Shown: one piece after another, positions 36,524-44,045 of the stretch | Numbering within the stretch: position 1 is the first letter of the stretch | How the letters are laid out: the number at the start of each line of letters is the position of its first letter | Assembly (NCBI GenBank): GCA_020026075.1 | Contig: JAHHQZ010000005.1 | Location: 1-64,000, forward strand | Reading direction: 5' to 3' | Origin: Actinobacillus sp. | GTDB taxonomy: Bacteria; Pseudomonadota; Gammaproteobacteria; Enterobacterales; Pasteurellaceae | Length of the DNA stretch: 64,000 nucleotides | Position numbers and translations under genes: made by a program | Notes under the pieces: model-generated | The model's database searches: none | Told to the model about the DNA's origin: nothing | Seen by the model: the letters and a program-made list of their open reading frames with translations, nothing else

Positions 36524-37864
36524 ATGAGCGAACAACTTTTATACAAACAACAGCAACAATTATGCGATGCTGTGGCATTGGCCCTAGAAACGGCGAAAGC
36601 GCAGGGGGCGAGTGCGGAAGTTTCGGTAACCAAAGCGGCTGGGCTTTCCGTGTCAAGCCGCTGCCAAGAGGTTGAAAATATTGAATTTAATAATGATGGT
36701 GCGTTGGGAATTTCCGTTTATGTGGGGCAGCAAAAGGGTAACGCCTCCACTTCTGATTTAAGTAAAGCTGCCATTAAACAAACGGTGCAAGCGGCCATCG
36801 ATATTGCTCAGCATACCTCTGCCGACCCTTGTGCAGGGTTAGCACCACGTGAATTATTGGCGTTCGATGCGCCTAATTTGGATTTGTATCATCCGCATTC
36901 TTTAGAAATTGATGATGCCATTGCTTTAACTAAAGAAATTGAACGGGCGGCGTTGGATTTTGATCCACGCATTGTCAATAGTAATGGTGCGGCTTTGAAT
37001 GCAGTGAATGGCTGTTTGGTGTACGGCAATACAGAAGGAATGTTGCAAAGTTATTTATCCAGTCGCTACTCCATTTCTTGCTCGGTGATTGGGCAAAATG
37101 GCGGCGAGTTGGAGCGAGATTATGAATACAGTATTGCACGCAAATTTAGCGATTTAGCCACGCCACAATGGGTGGGGCAAGAGGCTGCACGTAAGACCCT
37201 TGCCCATTTGAACCCACAAAAACTCACGAGCCGCACAGCACCTGTTATTTTTATGAATGACGTTGCCACAGGGCTAATGGGGCATTTTGCGAGTGCCATC
37301 AGCGGTGGAAGTTTGTACCGCAAAGCGAGTTTTTTATTGGATAGTCTAGGCAAACAAATTCTGCCAAGTTGGTTTCAAATTAATGAACGCCCACATTTGC
37401 TCGGACAGCTTGCATCCACGCCTTTTGATAGCGAAGGTGTACGCACGCAAGATGCAACCATTGTGGAAAACGGTGTCGTAAAAGATTATCTTTTAACCAA
37501 TTACAGCGCCCGCAAATTAGGCTTACAAAGTAACGGTCACGCAGGCGGCATTCATAATTGGCTACTTCACGCAAACCGCACTGGTGGATTGGACAGTCTA
37601 CTAAAAGAAATGGGTACAGGGCTTTTAGTCACCGACTTTATGGGAATGGGCGTAAATTTAATCACAGGCGATTATTCTCGTGGGGCGAGTGGTTTTTGGG
37701 TAGAAAATGGTGAAATCCAATTCCCAGTGGCTGAAATCACCATTGCTGGCTCGTTACCTGAAATGTTGAAAAATATTGTGGCGATGAGTGATGACATTGA
37801 ACGTCGTTCTAACATTCAAACTGGCTCAATGTTGTTAGATTCAATGAAAATTTCTGGAAACTAA
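36524..37864 (+). CDS. pmbA: Metalloprotease PmbA / TldE
   Basis: PmbA forms a heterodimer with TldD that degrades unfolded peptides and processes microcin-type precursors and CcdA. The 446-aa protein has an N-terminal domain with [26 protein letters not shown] and a C-terminal domain with [10 protein letters not shown]. No HEXXH motif is present, as expected for the TldE partner. The ribosome-binding site is gggaaat. tldD is not in the window. Confidence 0.95.
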   Translation: MSEQLLYKQQQQLCDAVALALETAKAQGASAEVSVTKAAGLSVSSRCQEVENIEFNNDGALGISVYVGQQKGNASTSDLSKAAIKQTVQAAIDIAQHTSADPCAGLAPRELLAFDAPNLDLYHPHSLEIDDAIALTKEIERAALDFDPRIVNSNGAALNAVNGCLVYGNTEGMLQSYLSSRYSISCSVIGQNGGELERDYEYSIARKFSDLATPQWVGQEAARKTLAHLNPQKLTSRTAPVIFMNDVATGLMGHFASAISGGSLYRKASFLLDSLGKQILPSWFQINERPHLLGQLASTPFDSEGVRTQDATIVENGVVKDYLLTNYSARKLGLQSNGHAGGIHNWLLHANRTGGLDSLLKEMGTGLLVTDFMGMGVNLITGDYSRGASGFWVENGEIQFPVAEITIAGSLPEMLKNIVAMSDDIERRSNIQTGSMLLDSMKISGN

Positions 37865-37879
37865 TCTTTTTTCAAAAAT

Positions 37880-37898
37880 GATAATAATTCTTATTGAC
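37880..37898. promoter_or_regulatory. Predicted Fur box
   Basis: GATAATAATTCTTATTGAC agrees with the 19-bp Fur consensus at 13 positions and overlaps the -35 element of the promoter at 37894, the position expected for iron-dependent repression. Confidence 0.75.
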
Positions 37899-37921
37899 AG
37901 AATGAAAAGCTATGCTAGAAT
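37894..37921 (+). promoter_or_regulatory. Sigma-70 promoter of candidate sRNA
   Basis: TTGACA (37894-37899), a 16-nt spacer and TAGAAT (37916-37921). The predicted transcription start is about 37928. The same TTGACA-16-TAGAATGCACG layout is found before the porin at 60226. Confidence 0.8.
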
Positions 37922-37927
37922 GCACGC

Positions 37928-38043
37928 ACTTGTTCAGTTTTCCTGCAAATGTTGATGGTCATCGCATTTCAAGGTGCTCCAAACAAGTAGAGTAGAAAGT
38001 AAATCGTTAAGTTAAGCCGAAGTTCCCCCTTCGGCTTTTTTTT
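37928..38043 (+). ncRNA. Candidate Fur-regulated small RNA
   Basis: An intergenic transcription unit of about 116 nt has its own strong promoter, an overlapping Fur box, no sizeable gene and a strong intrinsic terminator (aagccgaag-ttccc-ccttcggctt then T8, 38014-38043). This is the architecture of RyhB-type iron-sparing RNAs; in H. influenzae a Fur-regulated sRNA named HrrF has been described. I cannot verify sequence homology to either. The terminator is 42 nt before hpt and could not be an hpt leader without read-through. A 13-codon reading frame (MLMVIAFQGAPNK) lies inside without an obvious ribosome-binding site. Hfq is encoded in the same window. Confidence 0.7.
38014..38043 (+). terminator. 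Intrinsic terminator of the candidate sRNA
   Basis: A 9-10 bp GC-containing stem aagccgaag / cttcggctt with a short C-rich loop and a run of eight or more T. Confidence 0.92.
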
Positions 38044-38085
38044 GTTAAACTCAAAGCCCCTTTCTTCCCCTTTTTAGGTAACTAA

Positions 38086-38625
38086 ATGAAAAAACATCAC
38101 TTGGACGTAATATTCACCAAGCAAGAATTACACAATCGTATTGCTCAACTAGGTCAGGAAATCACTAAATTTTACACGGAGAATCAAGCGGATAGCCTTG
38201 TGGTTATCGGTTTGTTGCGTGGATCTTTTATGTTCATGGCAGATCTCGTGCGTCAAATTGATTTGCCCATTGAAGTGGACTTTATGAATGTTTCCAGCTA
38301 CGGCAATGCAATGAACACCAGCCACGATGTGAAAATCAACAAAGATTTAGACGGCGATATTTTTAACCGCCACGTGCTAATCGTTGAAGACATTATCGAC
38401 ACAGGCTGCACTCTTGAAAAAGTGCGTGAGATGTTGCAAATTCGCGAACCTGCTTCATTGCAAATTTGTACTTTATTGGACAAACCTTACCGCCGTGAAG
38501 TGGAAGTGCCTGTGAAATGGGTTGGCTTTACCATTCCTGATGAATTTATCGTAGGCTATGGTATTGACTACGCTCAACGCTATCGCAACTTAGACTACAT
38601 TGCTCAAGTTGTTATTGAAGAATAA
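38086..38625 (+). CDS. hpt: Hypoxanthine phosphoribosyltransferase
   Basis: This enzyme salvages hypoxanthine (and guanine) to nucleotides with PRPP. The 179-aa protein has the PRPP-binding motif [17 protein letters not shown] (about 103-119), [13 protein letters not shown] and the C-terminal [12 protein letters not shown]. The length is normal. It has a short leader downstream of the sRNA terminator. Confidence 0.95.
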   Translation: MKKHHLDVIFTKQELHNRIAQLGQEITKFYTENQADSLVVIGLLRGSFMFMADLVRQIDLPIEVDFMNVSSYGNAMNTSHDVKINKDLDGDIFNRHVLIVEDIIDTGCTLEKVREMLQIREPASLQICTLLDKPYRREVEVPVKWVGFTIPDEFIVGYGIDYAQRYRNLDYIAQVVIEE

Positions 38626-38644
38626 CTGTGAACCATAAAAAAGC

Positions 38645-38670
38645 CACGCCGGAATATTTTTGAAAATTTG
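38645..38670. repeat. Left half of palindromic repeat, cut by an IS remnant
   Basis: cacgccggaatatttttgaaaattt matches the left arm and core of the dispersed repeat. The right arm is missing, and the IS left end begins within 3 nt. Confidence 0.75.
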
Positions 38671-38672
38671 AG

Positions 38673-39190
38673 TAGTCCCAAAAAGCTGGACTGACTTAAT
38701 TTAAGGACTGAGTTCTGTACTCCACAGGGCTTAGTTCTTTTAATTTCACCTGAATACGCTCACTGTTGTAGTAGTGAATGTAGCGGTGAATTTGGTGTTC
38801 AAGTTCTGCAAAAATCTCAAATCGTTTACCAAAATAGCATTCTGTTTTAAGACATCAAAAAAACTCTCCGTTGCACCATTGTCTGAGCCATTTCTCTTTC
38901 TCGACATATTTGCGTAATGCTATTTTGTTGGCAAATCGCTCTAAAACCTGACGTCTGATACTGCCAGCTTTGATCGGAATGTAATATCGGTTTTGCCCCA
39001 GCAAGCTTTGCCATAGCTTGCGTCATCATTCGAGTAATTTGCTCAAAATTCGGATATTTCGCCAAATTGTAAGCGAGCGATTTTTACCATTGTTAAGATA
39101 AAATGCTATCACTTGTTTTTTGAAATGTATTTGGTCATAAAAAATCCGCACCTTAATTAGCGGATTGTTTAGTCCAACTTTTGGGGTTTA
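38673..39190 (-). mobile_element. Internally deleted IS3-family (IS150-like) remnant
   Basis: Terminal inverted repeats of 20 bp (left TAGTCCCAAAAAGCTGGACT; right, read inward, TAAACCCCAAAAGTTGGACT) match at 16 positions. Between them are transposase pieces only, about 520 bp in place of the 1.2-1.5 kb of an intact element. No target duplication is evident. Confidence 0.88.
38696..39138 (-). pseudogene. Remnant IS150-type transposase (OrfA start and OrfB pieces)
   Basis: Read on the minus strand, an OrfA-like start MTKYISKN is followed by frameshifted NNGK-like residues. After a deletion there is an OrfB segment with the DDE-domain motif LHSDQSWQYQ and further on QNSITQICREREMAQTMVQ. After another frameshift comes the conserved C-terminus EIFAELEHQIHRYIHYYNSERIQVKLKELSPVEYRTQS. 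Several shifts and a large internal deletion make it inactive. Confidence 0.88.
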
Positions 39191-39220
39191 TACCACTGGC
39201 GGTATTTTTATGGAAGAAGC

Positions 39221-39433
39221 TTAGGCGGCGTACGGTATTGAGTCGTTGCTTGCAAAAGGAATAATTTTTGGCTGGCAGTCTTGGGTTTTTAAGCCATTAG
39301 CTTGCACAGCATATGGAATGTTTTTGCAAGCCAAACCATGCACATTGACTTGATTTGCCCAGCGTTGTTTATTTTCTTTGCCGTAGTTAGCGACTTTGCC
39401 GTGTGAAAACGGACATTCTGATAATGTATTCAT
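39221..39433 (-). CDS. Small hypothetical protein, possibly a decayed catalase-peroxidase N-terminus
   Basis: A 70-aa frame has a good ribosome-binding site (ggag, 8 nt before ATG). The first 34 residues, with SECPFSHGKVANYG and QRWANQVNVHGL, resemble the N-terminus of catalase-peroxidase KatG (CPF-HG, then WWPNQLN). The remainder matches nothing I know. It adjoins an IS remnant, so it may be a katG fragment. It could equally be an unrelated small protein. Confidence 0.4.
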   Translation of the reverse strand: MNTLSECPFSHGKVANYGKENKQRWANQVNVHGLACKNIPYAVQANGLKTQDCQPKIIPFASNDSIPYAA

Positions 39434-39580
39434 TGTTTTTGCTCCAAAATTTAAAAGGGTTATTGAAAAGTTCTGATAGATTGTAATAATTGAACTAAAC
39501 ATCATCAATATAGCATTACCTATTGATTTAATAAGCAACGGTTAATGTTTGATCGCTTAAAGCCTAAAAACACTCCATAG

Positions 39581-39615
39581 GCTAGGTCGGAATTTTTGTT
39601 AAAATTCCGATCTAG
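39581..39615. repeat. Dispersed palindromic repeat, short form
   Basis: ctaggtcggaatttttg joins aaaattccgatctag with almost no spacer, a compact copy of 35 bp compared with about 45 bp. Confidence 0.85.
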
Positions 39616-39670
39616 TATTTATAAGAAATATACTTTATTGTGCTAGATCATAGTTCAGCAATATTCTTGT

Positions 39671-39699
39671 TTGACAAGGTTAAAATACCAGCATAATAT
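39671..39699 (+). promoter_or_regulatory. Predicted psuK-psuG promoter
   Basis: TTGACA (39671-39676), a 17-nt spacer and TAATAT (39694-39699). Confidence 0.75.
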
Positions 39700-39707
39700 A
39701 AATAAAA

Positions 39708-39734
39708 GTTAAATTTATTAAATATTTATTTAAC
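39708..39734. promoter_or_regulatory. Inverted repeat abutting the psuK ribosome-binding site
   Basis: GTTAAAT (39708-39714) and ATTTAAC (39728-39734) lie 13 nt apart, downstream of the promoter, and end directly at the ggagg ribosome-binding site (39735-39739). It is a plausible operator for the HTH domain of the PsuK-like protein encoded next. Confidence 0.55.
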
Positions 39735-39744
39735 GGAGGCGGTT

Positions 39745-40842
39745 ATGGCCACAAGGGAACAGGAAATCCTAAAATGGATTCGCGACAACCCTCTCATCTC
39801 TCAAAAAGAATTGGCGGACAAAGCCAATATCACTCGCTCGTCAGTGGGCGTTCATATTTCTAATCTCGTTAAAAAAGGCAAAATTATCGGTAAAGGCTAT
39901 GTGCTAGCGGCTGAATGTCCTATCTTGGTTGTTGGCGGTAGTAATATTGATATTGCCGCACAAAGTTACGATAAAGTGAAAATACGCGATAGTAATCCTG
40001 GAAAAATATCCACATCGTTTGGGGGCGTTGGTCGGAATATTGCTGAGAATTTGTCGCGCCTTGGCGAATCTGTTAGCTTGATTACGATTGTCGGCGATGA
40101 TGTGAATGGTAAAGCTTTGTTAGAACATTGCCAAACTTTAGATATTGACGTATCCCAATCCCTTATTTTACCAAACGCTACCACATCAACTTATATTTCA
40201 ATTCTCGATGAAGAGCAAGATATGCAAATGGCAATTTCTGCGATGGATATTTATCAAGCATTTACACCAGAATGGATTGAAAATAAAAAAGAACGTATCA
40301 AGCAGGCTGAGGTTTTAGTTGTTGATACAAACTTACCGCAAACGACATTGCTTGCTATTGCTCATCTGGCGGAAAAAATCCAAATACCATTATTTCTGGA
40401 TCTGGTATCCACCACAAAAGCATTAAAAGTAAAAGATTTCATTGGTAAATTTCATACGATTAAACCAAATAAATTGGAAGCGGAAATACTATCTGGCATA
40501 CCTATTACTGATGAGGCCAGTATGATTGCCAACTGTCACTACTTTTTAGAGCAAGGGGTGAAAAATATTTTTATCTCACTCGGTAAAGCAGGTGTCTTTT
40601 ATAGTGATGGCAAGGTTTTTCGTCACCAAGTCGCATTTACGACAAATGTTGTAAATGCAACTGGGGCAGGGGATGCATTTATGGCGGGTATTATCTATGC
40701 ATTCCAGCATAAAATGCCTATTCAGGAAGCTTGTTGTTTTGGTGTAGGGTGTGCCACGCTTGCCTTACAAAGTACCGAAACGATCAGCCAACAATTAACC
40801 CTCCAAACCGTTAATGCAATTAAGGAAAAATTATGTCTTTAA
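39745..40842 (+). CDS. psuK: Pseudouridine kinase with N-terminal HTH domain
   Basis: The kinase phosphorylates pseudouridine to its 5'-phosphate. The 365-aa protein has an N-terminal winged HTH (about 1-58: REQEILKWIRDNPLISQKELADKANITRSSVGVHISNL) and a PfkB-family ribokinase domain with GGVGRNIAENLSRLG (about 93) and the catalytic ATGAGDAFMAGI (about 309). This HTH-kinase fusion resembles E. coli YeiI. The dispersed half-site tggtcggaatatt (40031) encodes the conserved VGRNIA. psuG overlaps by 10 nt. Confidence 0.92.
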   Translation: MATREQEILKWIRDNPLISQKELADKANITRSSVGVHISNLVKKGKIIGKGYVLAAECPILVVGGSNIDIAAQSYDKVKIRDSNPGKISTSFGGVGRNIAENLSRLGESVSLITIVGDDVNGKALLEHCQTLDIDVSQSLILPNATTSTYISILDEEQDMQMAISAMDIYQAFTPEWIENKKERIKQAEVLVVDTNLPQTTLLAIAHLAEKIQIPLFLDLVSTTKALKVKDFIGKFHTIKPNKLEAEILSGIPITDEASMIANCHYFLEQGVKNIFISLGKAGVFYSDGKVFRHQVAFTTNVVNATGAGDAFMAGIIYAFQHKMPIQEACCFGVGCATLALQSTETISQQLTLQTVNAIKEKLCL

Positions 40843-41750
40843 ATTCATATTTAATGCTCTCAGAAGAAGTACAACATGCGTTAAAAAATAATCAGCCTGT
40901 TGTTGCTTTGGAATCGACCATTATTTCTCACGGTATGCCTTACCCACAAAATGTTGAAACGGCATTAAAAGTGGAGTCAATCATTCGTGAAAACGGTGCT
41001 GTGCCTGCGACCATTGCTATTTTACAGGGAAAGCTTTGTGTAGGCTTAACAGCGGAGCAAATTGATTATCTGGGTAAAAAAGGTGCTGCTGTAGCAAAAG
41101 TGAGCCGCCGTGATATGCCTGCTATTGTGGCTCAAGGTTTAGACGGTGCGACGACGGTTGCGTCTACAATGATTATTGCAAATCTTGCTGGTATTCGCTT
41201 GTTTGCAACAGGTGGAATTGGTGGCGTGCATCGTGGTGCGGAGCAGACGATGGATATTTCAGCCGATCTTGAAGAATTAGCTCAAACAAATGTTGCCGTG
41301 ATTTGTGCAGGGGCGAAATCAATTTTAGATCTTGGTTTGACTTTAGAATATCTAGAAACGAAAGGTGTGCCAGTACTTGGATATCAGACCACAGAATTAC
41401 CAGCATTTTACACACGTCAAAGTGGCTTTAATGTGGATTGTCAAATGGATAGTCCAGCAGACATTGCAAAGCTTTTAAAAGCGAAGTGGGCAATGGGATT
41501 AAATGGTGGCGTTGTGATTACGAATCCCATTCCAACAGAGTTTGCAATGGATTATGAAACGATTACCCAAGCTATTAATGCTGCAGTTGCCGAGGCAGAA
41601 GAAAAAGGTATAAAAGGCAAATCAACAACACCTTTTTTACTTGCCAAAATAAAAGATATTACTGCGGGGCAAAGTTTAACAGCAAATATTCAGCTAGTAT
41701 TTAATAACGCCAAATTAGCTGCACAAATTGCAAAAGCGTGGTCAGAATAA
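40833..41750 (+). CDS. psuG: Pseudouridine-5'-phosphate glycosidase
   Basis: PsuG cleaves the C-C glycosidic bond of pseudouridine 5'-phosphate to give uracil and ribose 5-phosphate. The 305-aa protein has ALESTIISHGMPYPQN, the catalytic Lys region AVAKVSRRDMP, GATTVASTMIIANLAGI and FATGGIGGVHRGAE. With psuK it forms a complete pseudouridine degradation pair. No dedicated transporter is adjacent. Confidence 0.96.
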   Translation: MSLNSYLMLSEEVQHALKNNQPVVALESTIISHGMPYPQNVETALKVESIIRENGAVPATIAILQGKLCVGLTAEQIDYLGKKGAAVAKVSRRDMPAIVAQGLDGATTVASTMIIANLAGIRLFATGGIGGVHRGAEQTMDISADLEELAQTNVAVICAGAKSILDLGLTLEYLETKGVPVLGYQTTELPAFYTRQSGFNVDCQMDSPADIAKLLKAKWAMGLNGGVVITNPIPTEFAMDYETITQAINAAVAEAEEKGIKGKSTTPFLLAKIKDITAGQSLTANIQLVFNNAKLAAQIAKAWSE

Positions 41751-41772
41751 CTAACTGACCATAAAACATAAG

Positions 41773-41826
41773 AAAAACCACTCAAAGTAAGAATGAAAAA
41801 AGTATTCTTGGTTTGGGTGGTTTTGT
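41773..41826. terminator. Bidirectional terminator psuG / cutC
   Basis: Arms aaaaccactcaaa and tttgggtggtttt (one G-U pair) enclose a smaller internal stem (aagaat / attctt), between convergent genes. Confidence 0.85.
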
Positions 41827-41929
41827 ATTATTTAGTTAATTTTTTACAATGGTTATTGCTCTATTCAATAGTCAACCCAATTACTGATAATTGCTTTTAG
41901 AATAAATCAAAGATAGTCATTCGTTAAAA

Positions 41930-42682
41930 TCAAAAAATCTCCCGCAATACTGCAATGGTTTTCGTTACTTGTTTAGATGAGGTTATGTCATAGTGATATT
42001 CATCGATAAATACTGTGCTACCCATTGATATATTCGGTTTTCTAAATTGCATTTTACTGTTGATTTTATGACTTAATGAGCCGTGAAACATTGTTGCTTT
42101 GGTTGTTTCTGCAAGGGTTTTAATATTATTTGGTGTAATACCACAGCCAACCATTATACCAATATTATCTTTGGCTAATTCTACAAGCGTTTTAATTTTA
42201 TCTGTGCCTGCAATGGCATTTTCTTGGCCGCCGCTGGTTAAAATACGGGTAAATCCGCCAGCGTTAATAATGGTGTTCAGCGTGCGAATTTGATCGTTAC
42301 ACATATCAAAGGCACGATGAAATGTAATCTGCATTCCACAAGCGGCATCTAACAAGCGTTGATTCGCTATATGGTCATACTCGCCCTCTGGTGTAAGGCA
42401 GCCGAAAACCACACCCGCGGCGCCAAGCTGTTTGGCTAGTTTTATATCGTATTCCATTTGCGCTAATTCGAGTTGCGAATAGCAGAAATCACCACCGCGA
42501 GGTCGAATAATGACGTGAATGGGAATGCGAACGGCCTTTAAAGCGGTGTAAATTAGCCCAGCAGAGGGTGTGGTGCCACCTTCTGGCTTGCCCATACAAA
42601 GCTCAATTCTCGTTGCACCACCGTTTTCTGCGGCAATGCAACTTGCAACGGAGTATGCACAAATTTCTAATTCAAATGCCAT
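41930..42682 (-). CDS. cutC: CutC family protein
   Basis: The 250-aa TIM-barrel protein has FELEICAYSVASCIAAENGGATRIELC, GGTTPSAGLI, IRPRGGDFCYS and ILTSGGQENAIAG, the CutC signatures. CutC was linked to copper homeostasis, but its biochemical role remains unsettled. It converges with psuG. Confidence 0.93.
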   Translation of the reverse strand: MAFELEICAYSVASCIAAENGGATRIELCMGKPEGGTTPSAGLIYTALKAVRIPIHVIIRPRGGDFCYSQLELAQMEYDIKLAKQLGAAGVVFGCLTPEGEYDHIANQRLLDAACGMQITFHRAFDMCNDQIRTLNTIINAGGFTRILTSGGQENAIAGTDKIKTLVELAKDNIGIMVGCGITPNNIKTLAETTKATMFHGSLSHKINSKMQFRKPNISMGSTVFIDEYHYDITSSKQVTKTIAVLREIF

Positions 42683-42752
42683 ATTGTTTTACCTAAAATT
42701 ACGGATGAAAGAATGCGATTAGACGAGGATTTTGGAGTGTCGTTTTATTGGA

Positions 42753-42795
42753 AGGCTGGAATTTTTTGCAAAATTTTGGCAAAAATTCCGGCCTA
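42753..42795. repeat. Dispersed palindromic repeat
   Basis: aggctggaattttt and aaaaattccggcct arms around gcaaaattttggc. It lies just past the ArsA-like gene end and may terminate it. Confidence 0.85.
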
Positions 42796-42798
42796 GTA

Positions 42799-43764
42799 TT
42801 ATTGGATAAAAAAATACTTTAAGGCTTCGGCGCCCTGAATATCTTTTTCTTTGAGTGGTACTTCGCATAGGGTTAAACCTTTGGCGAGCGTGTGAATTTG
42901 CGAAAGCAATTCTTGCTGGCGATGATAGCGTGTTTGCCAAAATTGGTTCGGCTGTGCGGCGGCGAGCATTTGGTTGACAATCAAGCCTGCGGCTGGCAGA
43001 TGAGCCTGTTTCAGTTGCTTTAACGCACGTTCGGTTTCCGCAATCGGTAAGGTTTCTGCGATAAGAACCAGCACAATGGCGGTGCGCTCGCTGTCGTGCA
43101 GAATTTCGCGCGCCTCGCTAAATAATTGACGGCGTTTTTTCAGCACATTTAACGCATCTTCAAAGCGGTTATTTTCCTTAACAAAGGGGTTGAACTGCCG
43201 TTGCGTGTCGAGATTTTGGCTGGCTTCACGCAATTTGGTTTGGCGTTTTTGCTGAGCCAATAGACCGTCCGTCCACGCTTGCATCATTTCTGGCAAGCTC
43301 AACAAACGCAAGGTATGCCCCGTTGGTGCGGTGTCAAAAATAATGTGATCGTAATCCTGACGCGCCTCCACTAAATGGCGGCAAATGGCCTCCAACATTG
43401 CGGCCTCTTCTGCACCTGGTGCGTGGTGTGAGAGTTTCAAAAACTCACGCAGTTTCGGCATCATATCAGGGTTGGTGTAAGCGCTTAATGTGCGTTCCAC
43501 TTGGGCAAAATGCTCGTGAACGATGTGATGAGTGTCCAGCTCCACTGCGTGCAGATTGGGCATAATTTCACGAGGTTCGTGGCTTAATTTTTCAGCAAAG
43601 GCATCGCCTAAACTATGGGCGGGATCGGTAGAAAGAATGAGTACACGTTTGCCAAGTTCAGCGAAGTGAACTGCTAAGGCTGCAGAGGATGTGGTTTTGC
43701 CCACACCACCTTTACCGCCCACGAAAATAATTTGTTTGTGGCGTAAAGTTTCAAGTAATGACAT
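42799..43764 (-). CDS. ArsA/Get3-family ATPase
   Basis: The 321-aa protein has the deviant Walker A GGKGGVGKTTSSAALA (about 17-32), switch I STDPAHSLGDAF and switch II FDTAPTGHTLRLLSLPEMM. It is a single ATPase domain like Get3, not the tandem ArsA of arsenical pumps, and lacks the CxxC motif of Get3. ATG at 43764 has aggag upstream. It is third in cstA - CC-terminal small protein - ATPase, a conserved set in several bacteria, so a role linked to CstA assembly or regulation is likely but unproven. Arsenite transport is not indicated. Confidence 0.88.
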   Translation of the reverse strand: MSLLETLRHKQIIFVGGKGGVGKTTSSAALAVHFAELGKRVLILSTDPAHSLGDAFAEKLSHEPREIMPNLHAVELDTHHIVHEHFAQVERTLSAYTNPDMMPKLREFLKLSHHAPGAEEAAMLEAICRHLVEARQDYDHIIFDTAPTGHTLRLLSLPEMMQAWTDGLLAQQKRQTKLREASQNLDTQRQFNPFVKENNRFEDALNVLKKRRQLFSEAREILHDSERTAIVLVLIAETLPIAETERALKQLKQAHLPAAGLIVNQMLAAAQPNQFWQTRYHRQQELLSQIHTLAKGLTLCEVPLKEKDIQGAEALKYFFIQ

Positions 43765-43772
43765 TGTTTCTC

Positions 43773-44045
43773 CTAGCAACAACCAAAATGATCCAAAGGC
43801 GATTTTTCAATGCCCATTCTCGTATGCCATTCGTGAAAAGCTTCAAGAAAAATAGGCTGCAATTCCAGCGTATAAAACGCCACAGGATTAGGCACGCCAA
43901 GACTTTCAGCAAATAACATCATCATAAAAAAATCCGCCTCATCTCGGCTGGCTCTGGAGAGTGTCTGCCGATAAGGGGCGTGATAAAATTCATTCAAACC
44001 TTGCAGGAATTCCTGCAAGGCTTTTTTAATTTGCTGTGCGTCCAT
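43773..44045 (-). CDS. Cory-CC-star family small protein
   Basis: The 90-aa protein ends with two adjacent cysteines immediately before the stop (DHFGCC), the hallmark of the cory-CC-star family found beside ArsA-type ATPases. It has FLQGLNEFYHAPYRQTLSRASRDEADFFMMMLFAESLGVPNP and no membrane segment. Its start overlaps the cstA stop by one base (TAATG). The vicinal cysteines suggest metal binding or redox or lipid attachment chemistry; the function is unknown. Confidence 0.88.
   Translation of the reverse strand: MDAQQIKKALQEFLQGLNEFYHAPYRQTLSRASRDEADFFMMMLFAESLGVPNPVAFYTLELQPIFLEAFHEWHTRMGIEKSPLDHFGCC

Noticed and set aside
42799..43764. ArsA-like ATPase as part of an arsenic resistance operon
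   Set aside because: It has a single ATPase domain, no arsB, arsC, arsR or arsD neighbour, and sits with cstA and a cory-CC-star gene.
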